A DNA stretch of 15,047 nt, taken from NCBI GenBank assembly GCA_905215665.1, contig CAJMQR010000017.1, forward strand, positions 1 to 15,047, read 5' to 3'. This stretch comes from an uncultured bacterium (GTDB taxonomy: Bacteria > Bacillota > Clostridia > Oscillospirales > Oscillospiraceae). The notes below the pieces were generated by a model that did no database searches, was not told the origin of the DNA, and saw nothing but the letters and a program-made list of their open reading frames with translations. The translations under genes and the position numbers were made by a program. This document shows, piece by piece, positions 5,597 through 13,651 of this stretch; position 1 is the first letter of the stretch, and each line of letters starts with the position of its first letter.

Positions 5597-7231
5597 TCAG
5601 AATTTCAGGCTGCCGAGGCTGATGCACTTGCCGCTCCTGCGGTCAAAGAGCATGACGTTGTCACCGGACACGGAAACCGGCACCTGCGCTCCGATGGTGA
5701 ACAGGGAGCTGCCGAACACCACGCCGGTCAGCAGGAAATCTCCGACGCGAACCTTGATCGTGGACTCCATGCCGGTGGGCATGGCGCCGTAAATCTCGCC
5801 CTGAAGTCCCGCCGGGTCGCTGATGTCCAGAAATTCCGGCCGGACGCCCAAAACGAAGTCTCCGTCCGTGATCACGGGCGCCTCCGCAAGGGAATCGTCC
5901 TCCTCGTTGACCTTGGAGATATGATAGCGGAAGATCTCGTCCTTGTTGCCCTTTTCCACGCTGCCCTTTTCGCCGGCCTTCTTTTTCCTCTCCGCCAGCA
6001 GCGCCGCTTCCTCCGCGTCGCGTCCGGCGAACCATTCCTTCAGGTTCACGCCTTCCTTCGGACGGAAGACGGCCTTTTTTCCGCCGAGCAGCGTCAGCTC
6101 CACGGAGCCGTCGGACGCCTGTGCGCCGCGGGCCTCGATAAAATTGATGGAGGGATTGCCGACAAAGTCCGCGACAAACAGATTCGCCGGGCGGTGATAG
6201 ACCTCCAGCGGCGCGGCATACTGCTGCAGAACGCCGTTGTTGATCAGGCAGATGCGCGTTGCCAGCGTCATAGCCTCCATCTGGTCGTGCGTGACGTAGA
6301 CGAAGGTCGAGCCGGTTTCGACGTGCAGGCGCTGCAGCTCATAGCGCATCTCCAGACGCAGCTTGGCGTCGAGGTTGGACAGAGGCTCATCCATAAACAG
6401 GACGGTCGGCTCCGGCGCAAGCGTTCTGGCGATGGCGACGCGCTGCTGCTGGCCGCCGGACAGCTCCGCGGGGTAGCGGTCCATGAACATGCCGATCTTG
6501 ACGATGCGGCTGACGCGGCGCACGGTCAGGTCGATCTCCTCTTTCGTGAGCTTGCGCGTCTGCAGAACCGGCTTGCCGTCCTTGCAGTAGCGGTACCCGG
6601 CGTCGAGCGTGAAGCCCGCAGCCTGCGCCGCCTTGCGGCTGGCCTCGGCCTTGTTCTTCAGCGCGGAGATCTCGGAGGAGAAATCCCTGCCGCTCTCCGG
6701 ATGGTAGGCAAGCAGGCGCTTCGCGGTGTACTGCGAGAGGGTGAATGCGTCGATCAGACGCAGGACGGCCCGCTTTTCATCGAGCTTGCCGCTGCGGTCG
6801 CGGCATTCCTCTATCACCTTGGCCGCCTCCGCGGGCGCCTCCAGAAGCTGCGCCAGACGCGCGGCGTTCTTTCCCTCAAAGTCGATGCGCTCCATCGGCT
6901 CGCGGATGTTCGACAGGCCGAAGGAGATGTTGTCGTAGACGGTCATATTCGGCCACAGGGCATAGTTCTGGAACAGGAAGCCGACCTTGCGCTTGTTGGC
7001 CGGAACGTTGATGCCCATGGCGCTGTCGAAAACCACCTTGTCCCCGATCGTGATGCGGCCGCTGGTGGGCGTTTCCAGACCGGCAATCATGCGCAGCGTG
7101 GTCGTCTTGCCGCAGCCGGACGGGCCGAGCAGCGTCACGAAGGCGTTGTCCCCGATGACGAGGTTCAGGTCCTCCACGGCGTAGAATTTGCCCCAGCGCT
7201 TGGTGATATGCTCTAATCTGATTTCAGGCAT
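5597..7231 (-). CDS. ABC transporter ATP-binding protein with a large helical insertion
   Basis: A 544-residue ATPase of the MalK/FbpC/PotA (CUT1/Fe3+/spermidine) type that powers the adjacent permease. Visible motifs: Walker A GPSGCGKTT (36-44), Q-loop Q88 in FLFQNYALWP, signature LSGGQQQRV (257-265), Walker B VLFMDEP (277-283), and switch histidine H315 in YVTHDQ. The Q-loop-to-signature distance is about 170 residues, where about 50 is usual. Roughly residues 115-235 are therefore an extra, charged, mostly helical segment in the helical subdomain. The C-terminal regulatory region is TOBE-like with GVRPE (462-466) and a second Lys/Glu-rich insert (about 405-450). The frame is unbroken and the motifs are intact, so the insert looks native. 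The start follows GGAGG, and the permease stop codon lies inside that ribosome binding site, 3 bp away, which indicates translational coupling. Confidence 0.93.
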   Translation of the reverse strand: MPEIRLEHITKRWGKFYAVEDLNLVIGDNAFVTLLGPSGCGKTTTLRMIAGLETPTSGRITIGDKVVFDSAMGINVPANKRKVGFLFQNYALWPNMTVYDNISFGLSNIREPMERIDFEGKNAARLAQLLEAPAEAAKVIEECRDRSGKLDEKRAVLRLIDAFTLSQYTAKRLLAYHPESGRDFSSEISALKNKAEASRKAAQAAGFTLDAGYRYCKDGKPVLQTRKLTKEEIDLTVRRVSRIVKIGMFMDRYPAELSGGQQQRVAIARTLAPEPTVLFMDEPLSNLDAKLRLEMRYELQRLHVETGSTFVYVTHDQMEAMTLATRICLINNGVLQQYAAPLEVYHRPANLFVADFVGNPSINFIEARGAQASDGSVELTLLGGKKAVFRPKEGVNLKEWFAGRDAEEAALLAERKKKAGEKGSVEKGNKDEIFRYHISKVNEEDDSLAEAPVITDGDFVLGVRPEFLDISDPAGLQGEIYGAMPTGMESTIKVRVGDFLLTGVVFGSSLFTIGAQVPVSVSGDNVMLFDRRSGKCISLGSLKF

Positions 7232-7234
7232 GGT

Positions 7235-9064
7235 TTATCCTCCTATTCCTTTGTCAAGGCTGGCGCCCGTGACTTTATTAACGATGGTATTGCAGACGAG
7301 AATGGTAACGATCAGGATCAGATTGATGCCGCTGGAGAAGGCATACAGGCCCATTTCGTCGAAATAGTCCAGCGTGGTGGACAGGATGAAGCCCTGCACG
7401 CACAGCAGCATGAACAGCGACAGCTCGCGCAGGCAGGTCATGAAGGGCAGCAGATAGCCGCTGATGATAGAGGACTTCTGAATGGGGATGATGATGCGCG
7501 TCATGCGCTTCGTCCACGGGATGTCCTGAATGATGGCGGCCTCCTCGATCTCTCCGGAGAGCTGGAGCATGGAGTTCAGGGAGCTGCGGCTGGCGAAGGG
7601 GATGTACTTGACCGTGCCGACGATGATGAGCAGGGTGTAGGTATTGAACAGGTTCAGTCTCTCCGTGGAGAACAGAACGAAGAAGGCCGCGCCCACGGCG
7701 ATGGAGGGCATCAGATAGGGAAGGAATGCCATGGAATTGACATAGTTCCCCCATTTACTTCGCCGGTTCTTCGACACGGCGTAGCCGATCATGGTGCCGA
7801 TGGTGCCGGCAATCAGCGCGCAGCACACACTGACAAGAATCGTCCCGCCGAAGGCCTTCCAGATCGTTTGGTTGTACAGGATGCCCTTCTGGCCGTACAT
7901 GCCGTTTTCGGTGACGTTCTCCGAGGTGATCCACCACTTGGTCGTCAGATTGGACGGATCGCCGGTGTAGAGGAAGGAGTAGTCGCCGGGATTCGGCAGG
8001 AAGGTCTCAAAGGCGAAGGACGCGATGGGGAAGATGCTGGTGAAGAAGGTGATGATCACGAGAATCAGCGCGATCACATACTTGCCGGCCTTGCCCAGAT
8101 TGATCTTGGAGATCTGGCCGGACTTGCCGGAGACGGTGGTATAGTTCTTGCGGCTGTGCAGGGAGATCTGGTTGAGCAGCATGATCGCCACGCCAAAGAG
8201 CATCATGATGATGGCCAGAATGCCCGTCTCGCCGGTATACTTGGAGTTCATGGAGACGTATTTGGTCGACAGCGTGGACAGGCCCAGATAATGCGGCACG
8301 GGATAGGAGCCCATGGCGCTGCCGAAAACCAGAAGGATGGTGGACAGAATGGCCGGCTTGACCATGGGCAGCGTGACGCGGAACATGGTTTTCCAGCGCG
8401 GCGTGTCGAGAATGGTCGCGGCCTCCTCCAGATTGGCGTCCATGTTCCGGAAGATGCCGCCGATCAGGATGTAGGCGAAGGGCGCATAGTGCAGGCCCAG
8501 CACGACGAGGCTGGGAAACAGGCCCTTGCACCACCACATCGGCATATTCACGCCGAACAGGGCGGCCAGCAGGCCGTTGGAGGTGCCGGTGACGGCGTTG
8601 GAATTGAAAAGGTTCTGCCAGACGACGGCCAGCGTCCACTGCGGCATGATGTAGGGGAAAATAAAGATGGAGCTTAAGTATTTCCGCCACGCCAGATTGG
8701 TGCGGGTGATGAGAAAGGCGAAGATCCCGCCGAAAAGGATGGACACGAGGCAGGTGCCCACCGCCAGCAGAACGGTGTTGAGCAGCGGAGTCCAGAGATT
8801 TGTTTTGGCCATCTTGCTGGTAAAGAGGTCAATATAGTTTACCAGCGTATAGCCGTCCGCCTTGCCGGTGAGGTAGGCGTCTATGGTGCCGGGATGAATT
8901 TTGAAGGTGTCCTTGACGATGGCGACGATGGGGGCGATGGTCGTAAAGGTCAGCACGATGCCCAGCAGCAGAAGAATCACATTGTAGGGCTTGGAAAAGT
9001 AAGTCTTCAGCTTGTTCAGGACGATGACTGCCCCGCTCGCGCGCAGGGGGGTTGACTGGTTCAT
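7235..9064 (-). CDS. ABC transporter permease, two MetI-like domains in one chain (FbpB/AfuB type)
   Basis: A 609-residue membrane protein with about twelve transmembrane segments in two homologous halves. Each half carries an EAA loop that docks on the ATPase: EEAATILDTPRWKTMFRVTLP (first residue about 213) and EEAAIIQDIPWTKRMTRIIIP (about 507), each followed by P/K-rich pore helices. A hydrophilic extracellular stretch (about 355-398) precedes the second half. Fused permeases of this size are typical of the Fe3+/AfuB branch rather than of sugar transporters, which use two separate permeases. The start at MNQSTP follows AAAAGGAG; the open frame extends 19 codons upstream into a hairpin region without a ribosome site. 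It lies about 200 bp downstream of the binding-protein gene, with a terminator between, and is coupled to the ATPase gene. Confidence 0.93.
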   Translation of the reverse strand: MNQSTPLRASGAVIVLNKLKTYFSKPYNVILLLLGIVLTFTTIAPIVAIVKDTFKIHPGTIDAYLTGKADGYTLVNYIDLFTSKMAKTNLWTPLLNTVLLAVGTCLVSILFGGIFAFLITRTNLAWRKYLSSIFIFPYIMPQWTLAVVWQNLFNSNAVTGTSNGLLAALFGVNMPMWWCKGLFPSLVVLGLHYAPFAYILIGGIFRNMDANLEEAATILDTPRWKTMFRVTLPMVKPAILSTILLVFGSAMGSYPVPHYLGLSTLSTKYVSMNSKYTGETGILAIIMMLFGVAIMLLNQISLHSRKNYTTVSGKSGQISKINLGKAGKYVIALILVIITFFTSIFPIASFAFETFLPNPGDYSFLYTGDPSNLTTKWWITSENVTENGMYGQKGILYNQTIWKAFGGTILVSVCCALIAGTIGTMIGYAVSKNRRSKWGNYVNSMAFLPYLMPSIAVGAAFFVLFSTERLNLFNTYTLLIIVGTVKYIPFASRSSLNSMLQLSGEIEEAAIIQDIPWTKRMTRIIIPIQKSSIISGYLLPFMTCLRELSLFMLLCVQGFILSTTLDYFDEMGLYAFSSGINLILIVTILVCNTIVNKVTGASLDKGIGG

Positions 9065-9113
9065 GGCACTCTCCTTTTCCGAAATGGATGTTACGGGCAT
9101 TGGCCGTGGAAAG

Positions 9114-9155
9114 CTGCGCACGGGCGGGCTGCGGCCGCAGCCCGCGCCTGCGCAG
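9114..9155 (-). repeat. GC-rich long palindrome in the permease leader
   Basis: ctgcgca (9114-9120) pairs with tgcgcag (9149-9155). Inside lies a perfect 20-bp palindrome (9125-9144, centred on GCGGCCGC). In RNA this is a very stable hairpin just after the terminator and about 50 bases before the permease start. Possible roles are protection of mRNA ends or control of permease translation. Confidence 0.6.
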
Positions 9156-9173
9156 ATCTCCGCGGCGGTGCGG

Positions 9174-9222
9174 AAAAAAGGCGCCCTTGGACGCGGCGGG
9201 GATTCGCTGGTCCAAGGGCGCG
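9174..9222 (-). terminator. Intrinsic terminator between binding-protein and permease genes
   Basis: gcgcccttggac (9181-9192) and gtccaagggcgc (9210-9221) form a perfect 12-bp stem. On the minus strand it is followed by C and six T (9174-9179). It lies about 45 bases after the binding-protein stop. With no other promoter evident before the permease gene, it is probably a leaky terminator that lowers expression of the permease and ATPase relative to the binding protein. Confidence 0.85.
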
Positions 9223-9265
9223 GCAGGTCGCTTCAGTGTCTTACAGCGCCCGGGGAAACGGAAAA

Positions 9266-10678
9266 TCAGCCTGCGCTGTATTTGGTCAGCATTTCGATCC
9301 AGCTGCCGACGGTGAAGGCGACGGAGGCGCAGTATTCCGGATCCTCCAGAACCAGCTTGCCCTCTCCGGTCCACCAGTCGTAGCCGCGGTCGTTTTTCGC
9401 TGCGAACTGCACGGTGGTGCCGTCCTCGGCCATGCCGCCGATGGAATGATGGAACTTCTCCTCGGTCTCAGCGGCGACCGTCGGGTTGGAGGAGTAGCCG
9501 CCCATGTCCTTGCCCCATGCGGAGAAGCCGTCGGCGGTGCAGGTCATATAGGCGATGAAGGCGCAGGCAGTCCAGGGCAGCGGGCTGTTGTCGGTGACAA
9601 AGAGGTAATGGCAGTAGCCGTAGCCGCCGATGCCCTTATAGCCGTCCTCATAAGCGGCAACCTTGATGTTGTTGACGGAAACGGAGCTGGACTCCTCGAC
9701 GGAGCGGAGCTTGGAATACACCAGCAGGCCGAACTGATCGGTCGCGGAGGCGTCGACGAGGGTGTTGCAGATGGGGCCGTCGTCGGTCTGGGCGTTGTAG
9801 CTTTCCACCCAGAGCTTGATCCACGCCAGAGCGTAGGCGCCGTCAGCGCCAAGGCCCAGATCGGCGGCTTCGGACTCCATCGCCTTGATGGTGGGCTGGA
9901 AGTAGGACTGCTCCTCGGCGGGCAGCGCCTCATAGGCTTCCTTCAGCCATGCGGCGTAGTCGTCGCGGGTCAGCATATACAGGAAGTTCTTGCCGACGAT
10001 CTCGGAGTCGATGTCCATGTACAGGCCATGCTCGCCCTCGGCCACGAAGTCCCAGCAGTTGTCATAGGTCTTGCTGCCGGTGCAGTTGAACATAAAGACC
10101 TTGTTCAGGGTCTGCAGGGGCAGGAAGCCCGTGTATTCGGCAGCGGTGGTATTGTTGGCCTCAGCCCAGTCCTTCGGGATAAAGGTATCCAGAATACCGG
10201 TCTGAACCATCTTGCTCTCGATCTGGTTGCCGTCCTGAATCAGGGTCATGGCAAAGGTGCCGGTGTCCTTGAGGGAGTCGGCGGTGAGCTGATCGAAGAT
10301 CTTGTTGTTCTTCGGCTGCTGCCACTCAAACTCCATGGTGTAGTTGGGGTCGATGGTCTGCAGATACTCGATGAACAGGGGCAGGGCGCTCTTGCCGCGG
10401 CTGGAGTTGCCGACGCCGTAGAACATCTTGCCGTTGGATTCCTCGATGGCCTTCTTGGCCAGCTCTTCCAGGGTCATGCCCTCGGCTTCCTTGATGATCT
10501 TCTGCGTTGCGGTCAGGTTCTCCGGTTCCTTTTCGGGCTCGGTGTCGCCGGACGGCGTCTGAGACGCGGGATCTGAGCCGGCAGGTTCGCCGGAGGGGGC
10601 GGGTTCTTTCTGCGTGGCGCAGGCAGCCAGCGCCAGAATCATGCAAACGGCCAAAAGCAGTGCGAGAATTCTTTTCAT
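9266..10678 (-). CDS. ABC transporter substrate-binding lipoprotein
   Basis: A 470-residue extracellular binding protein that delivers ligand to the downstream permease. A signal peptide ends in the lipobox LALAAC with lipidated C20. Residues 21-55 are a Pro/Glu/Ser-rich tether. The rest is a two-lobed binding fold (bacterial extracellular solute-binding, Fe3+-type cluster) rich in Trp, Tyr and Phe. The start MKRILALL follows AGGAGG by eight bases. It is the first gene of the transporter operon and is separated from the permease gene by a terminator, so it should be the most abundant product. Substrate unknown: I see no adjacent tyrosine pair of the kind that holds Fe3+ in classical FbpA. It is divergent from the sensor operon, whose first gene encodes a different, shorter binding protein. 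Confidence 0.9.
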   Translation of the reverse strand: MKRILALLLAVCMILALAACATQKEPAPSGEPAGSDPASQTPSGDTEPEKEPENLTATQKIIKEAEGMTLEELAKKAIEESNGKMFYGVGNSSRGKSALPLFIEYLQTIDPNYTMEFEWQQPKNNKIFDQLTADSLKDTGTFAMTLIQDGNQIESKMVQTGILDTFIPKDWAEANNTTAAEYTGFLPLQTLNKVFMFNCTGSKTYDNCWDFVAEGEHGLYMDIDSEIVGKNFLYMLTRDDYAAWLKEAYEALPAEEQSYFQPTIKAMESEAADLGLGADGAYALAWIKLWVESYNAQTDDGPICNTLVDASATDQFGLLVYSKLRSVEESSSVSVNNIKVAAYEDGYKGIGGYGYCHYLFVTDNSPLPWTACAFIAYMTCTADGFSAWGKDMGGYSSNPTVAAETEEKFHHSIGGMAEDGTTVQFAAKNDRGYDWWTGEGKLVLEDPEYCASVAFTVGSWIEMLTKYSAG

Positions 10679-10702
10679 TGTGTTTTCCTCCTGTTAAATT
10701 TG

Positions 10703-10732
10703 GGACCCGGGACATGCGTTGCTCCGGGTTCC
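10703..10732 (-). promoter_or_regulatory. Hairpin in the 5' leader of the binding-protein mRNA
   Basis: ggacccgg (10703-10710) pairs with ccgggttcc (10724-10732) with one bulged base and a loop of about 13 bases. It ends about 25 bases before the ATG, leaving the ribosome site free. No T-run follows, so a stabilising role is more likely than attenuation. Confidence 0.35.
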
Positions 10733-10739
10733 TGGTTTC

Positions 10740-10768
10740 ATTTTACAATTCCCCGCGGGGATTGAACA
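10740..10768 (-). promoter_or_regulatory. Candidate promoter of the transporter operon, with a GC palindrome in its spacer
   Basis: On the minus strand, TAAAAT (10740-10745) lies 17 bp from a poor -35 TGTTCA (10763-10768). The spacer contains the perfect palindrome CCCCGCGGGG (10751-10760) flanked by ATTG/CAAT, a possible operator. A weak -35 is what an activator-dependent promoter would show, which fits control by the divergent AraC-type regulator; this is inference. Confidence 0.4.
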
Positions 10769-10821
10769 GTGGACAAATCTGCGTTTTTTTGTGGATTTCT
10801 GAGATTCTTGTGCGATATTGA

Positions 10822-10850
10822 TGAAAATTTCCGGGAATCTGTGCTATAAT
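10822..10850 (+). promoter_or_regulatory. Extended -10 promoter of the sensor operon
   Basis: TGC-TATAAT (10842-10850) is a perfect -10 with the extended TG. The -35 region (TGAAAA, 10822-10827) is weak. The leader would be about 35 bases. It is divergent from the transporter promoter about 80 bp away. Confidence 0.6.
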
Positions 10851-10892
10851 TAGGTAAAATGCAGACAGACCGTAGTGGCAAAGGAGAAGCAG

Positions 10893-11930
10893 ATGAAAAA
10901 ACGAAGGATATTCCGGCTCGCCGCGGCAGCGGCGGCGCTTTGCCTGCTGGCCGCCTGCGGCACCGGAAAGGGCGGCGGCGGAAGCGCTTTCGCCCCGGCG
11001 CAGCAGGAGCGGCTGGTGATCTATACCTCCCACAAGGAGGAGGTCTGGTGGCCCATCGTCAGGGAATTTGAAGAGCGCACCGGCATCTGGGTGGACGTGG
11101 TCACCGGCGGCACCAATGAGCTGCTTGAGCGCATCCGCCTGGAGGCGGACTCGCCTGCGGCCGACGTGATGTTCGGCGGAGGCGTGGAAAGCCTGGAATC
11201 CTACAACGAATATTTCACCCCCTATCTCTGCCGCGACGCCGGACAGATCGCGTCCCGGTACCGCACGGAAAGCAACCTGTGGACACCCTTCTCCGCTCTG
11301 CCGGTCGTCCTGATCTACAACCCCAAGCTGGTCGCGCCGGGGCAGCTCTCCGGCTGGACGGATCTGCTGCGGCCGGAGTTCCGCGGCAAAATCGCCTTCG
11401 CGGACCCTGCCGTCTCCGCCTCGTGCTATACCGGCCTTGTGACCATGCTCTGCGCGCTGGACGCGCCGCAGGAGGAGACGCTCCGCCGGTTTGCGGAGAA
11501 TCTGGACGGGCGCCTGCTGGCCGGCTCCGGCGACATCCTCAGCTCCGTGGCCGACGGAACGGACTGCGTGGGCGTCACGCTGGAGGAGACGGCACTGCGC
11601 CGCATCGCCGCCGGAGAGAACCTGCGCATGGTCTACCCCGCGGAGGGCACCAGCGCCGTACCGGACGGCAGCGCCCTGCTCCGCGGCGCAAAGCACGAGG
11701 AAAACGCGAAGCGCTTTCTCGATTTTACGGTCAGCAGGGACGTGCAGGCGCTGATTCAGGAGGAGGAATTCTCCCGCCGCAGCGTGCGCAGCGACATAGA
11801 GCCTTCCGCAAGTCTGCCGCAGCTTGATAAGCTCTCCATGGTGGACTATGACGCAGCCTGGGCCAGCCGCGAACGCGGGAACATCCTGAAAAGCTGGCAG
11901 TCCTTCCTGCCGCTGGAGGAAACGCCATGA
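10893..11930 (+). CDS. FbpA/AfuA-like binding lipoprotein, probable sensor component
   Basis: A 345-residue lipoprotein: basic N-terminus, hydrophobic segment and lipobox LLAAC with C22. The mature part is an FbpA/AfuA/PgtC-type solute-binding fold with LVIYTSHKEE (41-50) at the first strand, TGGTNELLERIRLEA (71-85), WTDLLRPEFRGKIAFADP (155-172), and EGTSAVPDGSALLRGAKHEENAKRFLDF (251-278). The start at MKKRR follows AAGGAG; a GTG six codons earlier would place the ribosome site inside the gene. Its stop overlaps the kinase start (ATGA). Being encoded with a kinase and regulator rather than with the transporter suggests it presents ligand to the kinase, as PgtC does for PgtB. No Tyr-Tyr iron ligand pair is visible, so a phosphorylated organic ligand is possible; this is inference. 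Confidence 0.88.
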   Translation: MKKRRIFRLAAAAAALCLLAACGTGKGGGGSAFAPAQQERLVIYTSHKEEVWWPIVREFEERTGIWVDVVTGGTNELLERIRLEADSPAADVMFGGGVESLESYNEYFTPYLCRDAGQIASRYRTESNLWTPFSALPVVLIYNPKLVAPGQLSGWTDLLRPEFRGKIAFADPAVSASCYTGLVTMLCALDAPQEETLRRFAENLDGRLLAGSGDILSSVADGTDCVGVTLEETALRRIAAGENLRMVYPAEGTSAVPDGSALLRGAKHEENAKRFLDFTVSRDVQALIQEEEFSRRSVRSDIEPSASLPQLDKLSMVDYDAAWASRERGNILKSWQSFLPLEETP

Positions 11931-13651
11931 AAAAGCCACATTCCTTCCGGCGGCAGCTTTTCGCCGGCTTCCTGCTTGTTTCGCTGATCCCGCTGCTGAT
12001 CTGCTCGGCGATGCTCCTGCAGATCTTCCGCCTGCGCCTGTCCGATAACGAAATGACCCAGGCGGAGCAGGCTCTGGATGAAAGCCTTCAGGCCCTGGAT
12101 CTTCTGGACGAGGGCATCGCCAGCGCGGTGCGGGAGCTTCAGGAGAATCAGGCCGTCAGTCAGGCGCTTTTTGAGGAACATGCGGAGGATACGCTGATCA
12201 ACAGTCAGCTCTTCCGCGCCTCCGGCGAGGCGAAGAACTTCGCCCGTCTGGATCTTTATGACATCAGCGGCAACTGGCGCTATTCCACGCAGACGGAGCC
12301 GGACAGCCGCCGGCTGCCCACCAACTGGGGGATTTTATATGAGGCGGCGCAGGCGCCGGAAAACGCGCTGGTCTATATCGCGGGAGAGGATTCCGGCAGT
12401 ACGCAGGCGCCTGTTCTGCAGGGCGCGTCCATGCTCACGGACCGCTACGGCGCGCCCATGGGTTATCTGGTCATCAGCGTGTCTCCGTCGGGCTTCCGCT
12501 CCCTTCTCGGCGGAAAGGCCGGCGCGCAGAACGATCTGTTGCTGCTCAGCCGCTACTGGCGCCCCGTCTACTGCACCCGCGCGTCGCTGGGTGAAACGCT
12601 CGCCGCAAGCCTGCGCGCGCAGCTTCTTGCGGGAGAGCCTCTCTCCGGCCTCTCCGAGGATTACATTTACAGCATCCGGCAGCACCCCGCCACCGGTCTT
12701 TATGTCATCCTCCAGCAGCCGCAGCTCTTTACCCGCAGCACGATGCGGCTTCTGTACACCGTCAGCATCTCCTGCGCTCTGATCTGCGTGGCGGTCTGCG
12801 TGGCGATGAGCTTTCAGATGAGCCGGCAGCTCTTCCGGCCCATCGGCCAGCTCCACCACGCCATCCGGCAGGTGGGAAAGAACAACCTTGACGTACACAT
12901 CCCCGTGGGGCAGCAGAACGAGCTGGGCGAGCTGGCGCAGCAGTTCAACACCATGGTCATTGATCTGAAGCACAACCAGCAGGTTCTGGTGGAGAACCAG
13001 CAGGCGCTCAACGAGGCGCAGATCCGGATGCTGCAGGCCCAGCTCAACCCCCATTTCCTGTGCAACACGCTCGACACGATGAAGTGGATCAGCAAGATCA
13101 ATCAGGTGCCGCAGGTGGCGCTCATGTCCACCAATCTGGCCGACATCCTGCGCTTCTGTATCACGCCGGAGGAGTTTGTCCCACTGCGGCAGGAGGTGGA
13201 GATTCTGAAGCGTTATATGGAGATCCAGCGCATCCGGCTGGCCGACAGCTTTACCTTCTCCGTCTCCGTCCCGCCGGAGCTGGAGGACTGCCTCGTGCCG
13301 AAAATGATGCTTCAGCCTCTGGCGGAAAACGCCGTGCTGCACGGCCTGACCGGCGTGGAAGGCGGCCGTCTGGAGGTCACGGCGCAGGCACGGGACGGCG
13401 TTTTGACCATCCGCGTGGCGGACAACGGCAGCGGCCTGCCGCCGGAGCTTCTGGGCAAATACCGCCAGCGCGCCGCCGGGGAGGGGCATCTGGGCCTGTT
13501 CAACGTGGACACCATCCTGCAAAAGCACTACGGGGCAGGCTTCGGCCTGTATCTGGAAAACCGCACGGACGGCACCGGCGCCATCATTACCGCCACGCTG
13601 CCCGTCATCCATAAGGAGGAAACGCAGCATGCTGAAGGTTCTGGTCGTTGA
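11927..13651 (+). CDS. Sensor histidine kinase, LytS/YesM type
   Basis: A 574-residue membrane kinase. TM1 is at about 11-33, followed by an extracellular sensor domain (about 35-270, Cache-like by position), TM2 at about 274-296, HAMP at 297-347, a coiled linker, then the His_kinase domain with QAQLNPHFLCNTLDTM and phospho-acceptor H376, and an HATPase domain with N-box LQPLAENAVLHG (N468), G1 DNGSGL (499-504) and G2 GEGHLGLFNV. The usual HFLYN is HFLCN here. The start overlaps the preceding gene's stop by four bases and has GGAGG upstream. The 3' end overlaps the response regulator gene by 23 bp. It probably senses ligand-bound lipoprotein at its extracellular domain and phosphorylates the regulator encoded next. 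Confidence 0.94.
   Translation: MKKPHSFRRQLFAGFLLVSLIPLLICSAMLLQIFRLRLSDNEMTQAEQALDESLQALDLLDEGIASAVRELQENQAVSQALFEEHAEDTLINSQLFRASGEAKNFARLDLYDISGNWRYSTQTEPDSRRLPTNWGILYEAAQAPENALVYIAGEDSGSTQAPVLQGASMLTDRYGAPMGYLVISVSPSGFRSLLGGKAGAQNDLLLLSRYWRPVYCTRASLGETLAASLRAQLLAGEPLSGLSEDYIYSIRQHPATGLYVILQQPQLFTRSTMRLLYTVSISCALICVAVCVAMSFQMSRQLFRPIGQLHHAIRQVGKNNLDVHIPVGQQNELGELAQQFNTMVIDLKHNQQVLVENQQALNEAQIRMLQAQLNPHFLCNTLDTMKWISKINQVPQVALMSTNLADILRFCITPEEFVPLRQEVEILKRYMEIQRIRLADSFTFSVSVPPELEDCLVPKMMLQPLAENAVLHGLTGVEGGRLEVTAQARDGVLTIRVADNGSGLPPELLGKYRQRAAGEGHLGLFNVDTILQKHYGAGFGLYLENRTDGTGAIITATLPVIHKEETQHAEGSGR

Noticed and set aside
6600..6900. The ATPase insertion as a frameshift or chimera artefact
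   Set aside because: The frame is continuous, motifs on both sides are intact and base composition does not change. A native insertion is more likely.
5492..7216. A 574-codon plus-strand frame opposite the ABC ATPase
   Set aside because: The opposite strand carries all ABC ATPase motifs. This frame has no recognisable domain and begins inside a palindromic structure.
9236..10576. A 446-codon plus-strand frame opposite the substrate-binding lipoprotein
   Set aside because: Gly/Val/Leu-rich low-information product. The minus strand has a signal peptide, lipobox and ribosome site.
10743..11939. A 398-codon minus-strand frame opposite the FbpA-like lipoprotein
   Set aside because: It would run across the divergent promoter region and matches nothing; the plus strand has the lipobox and family motifs.
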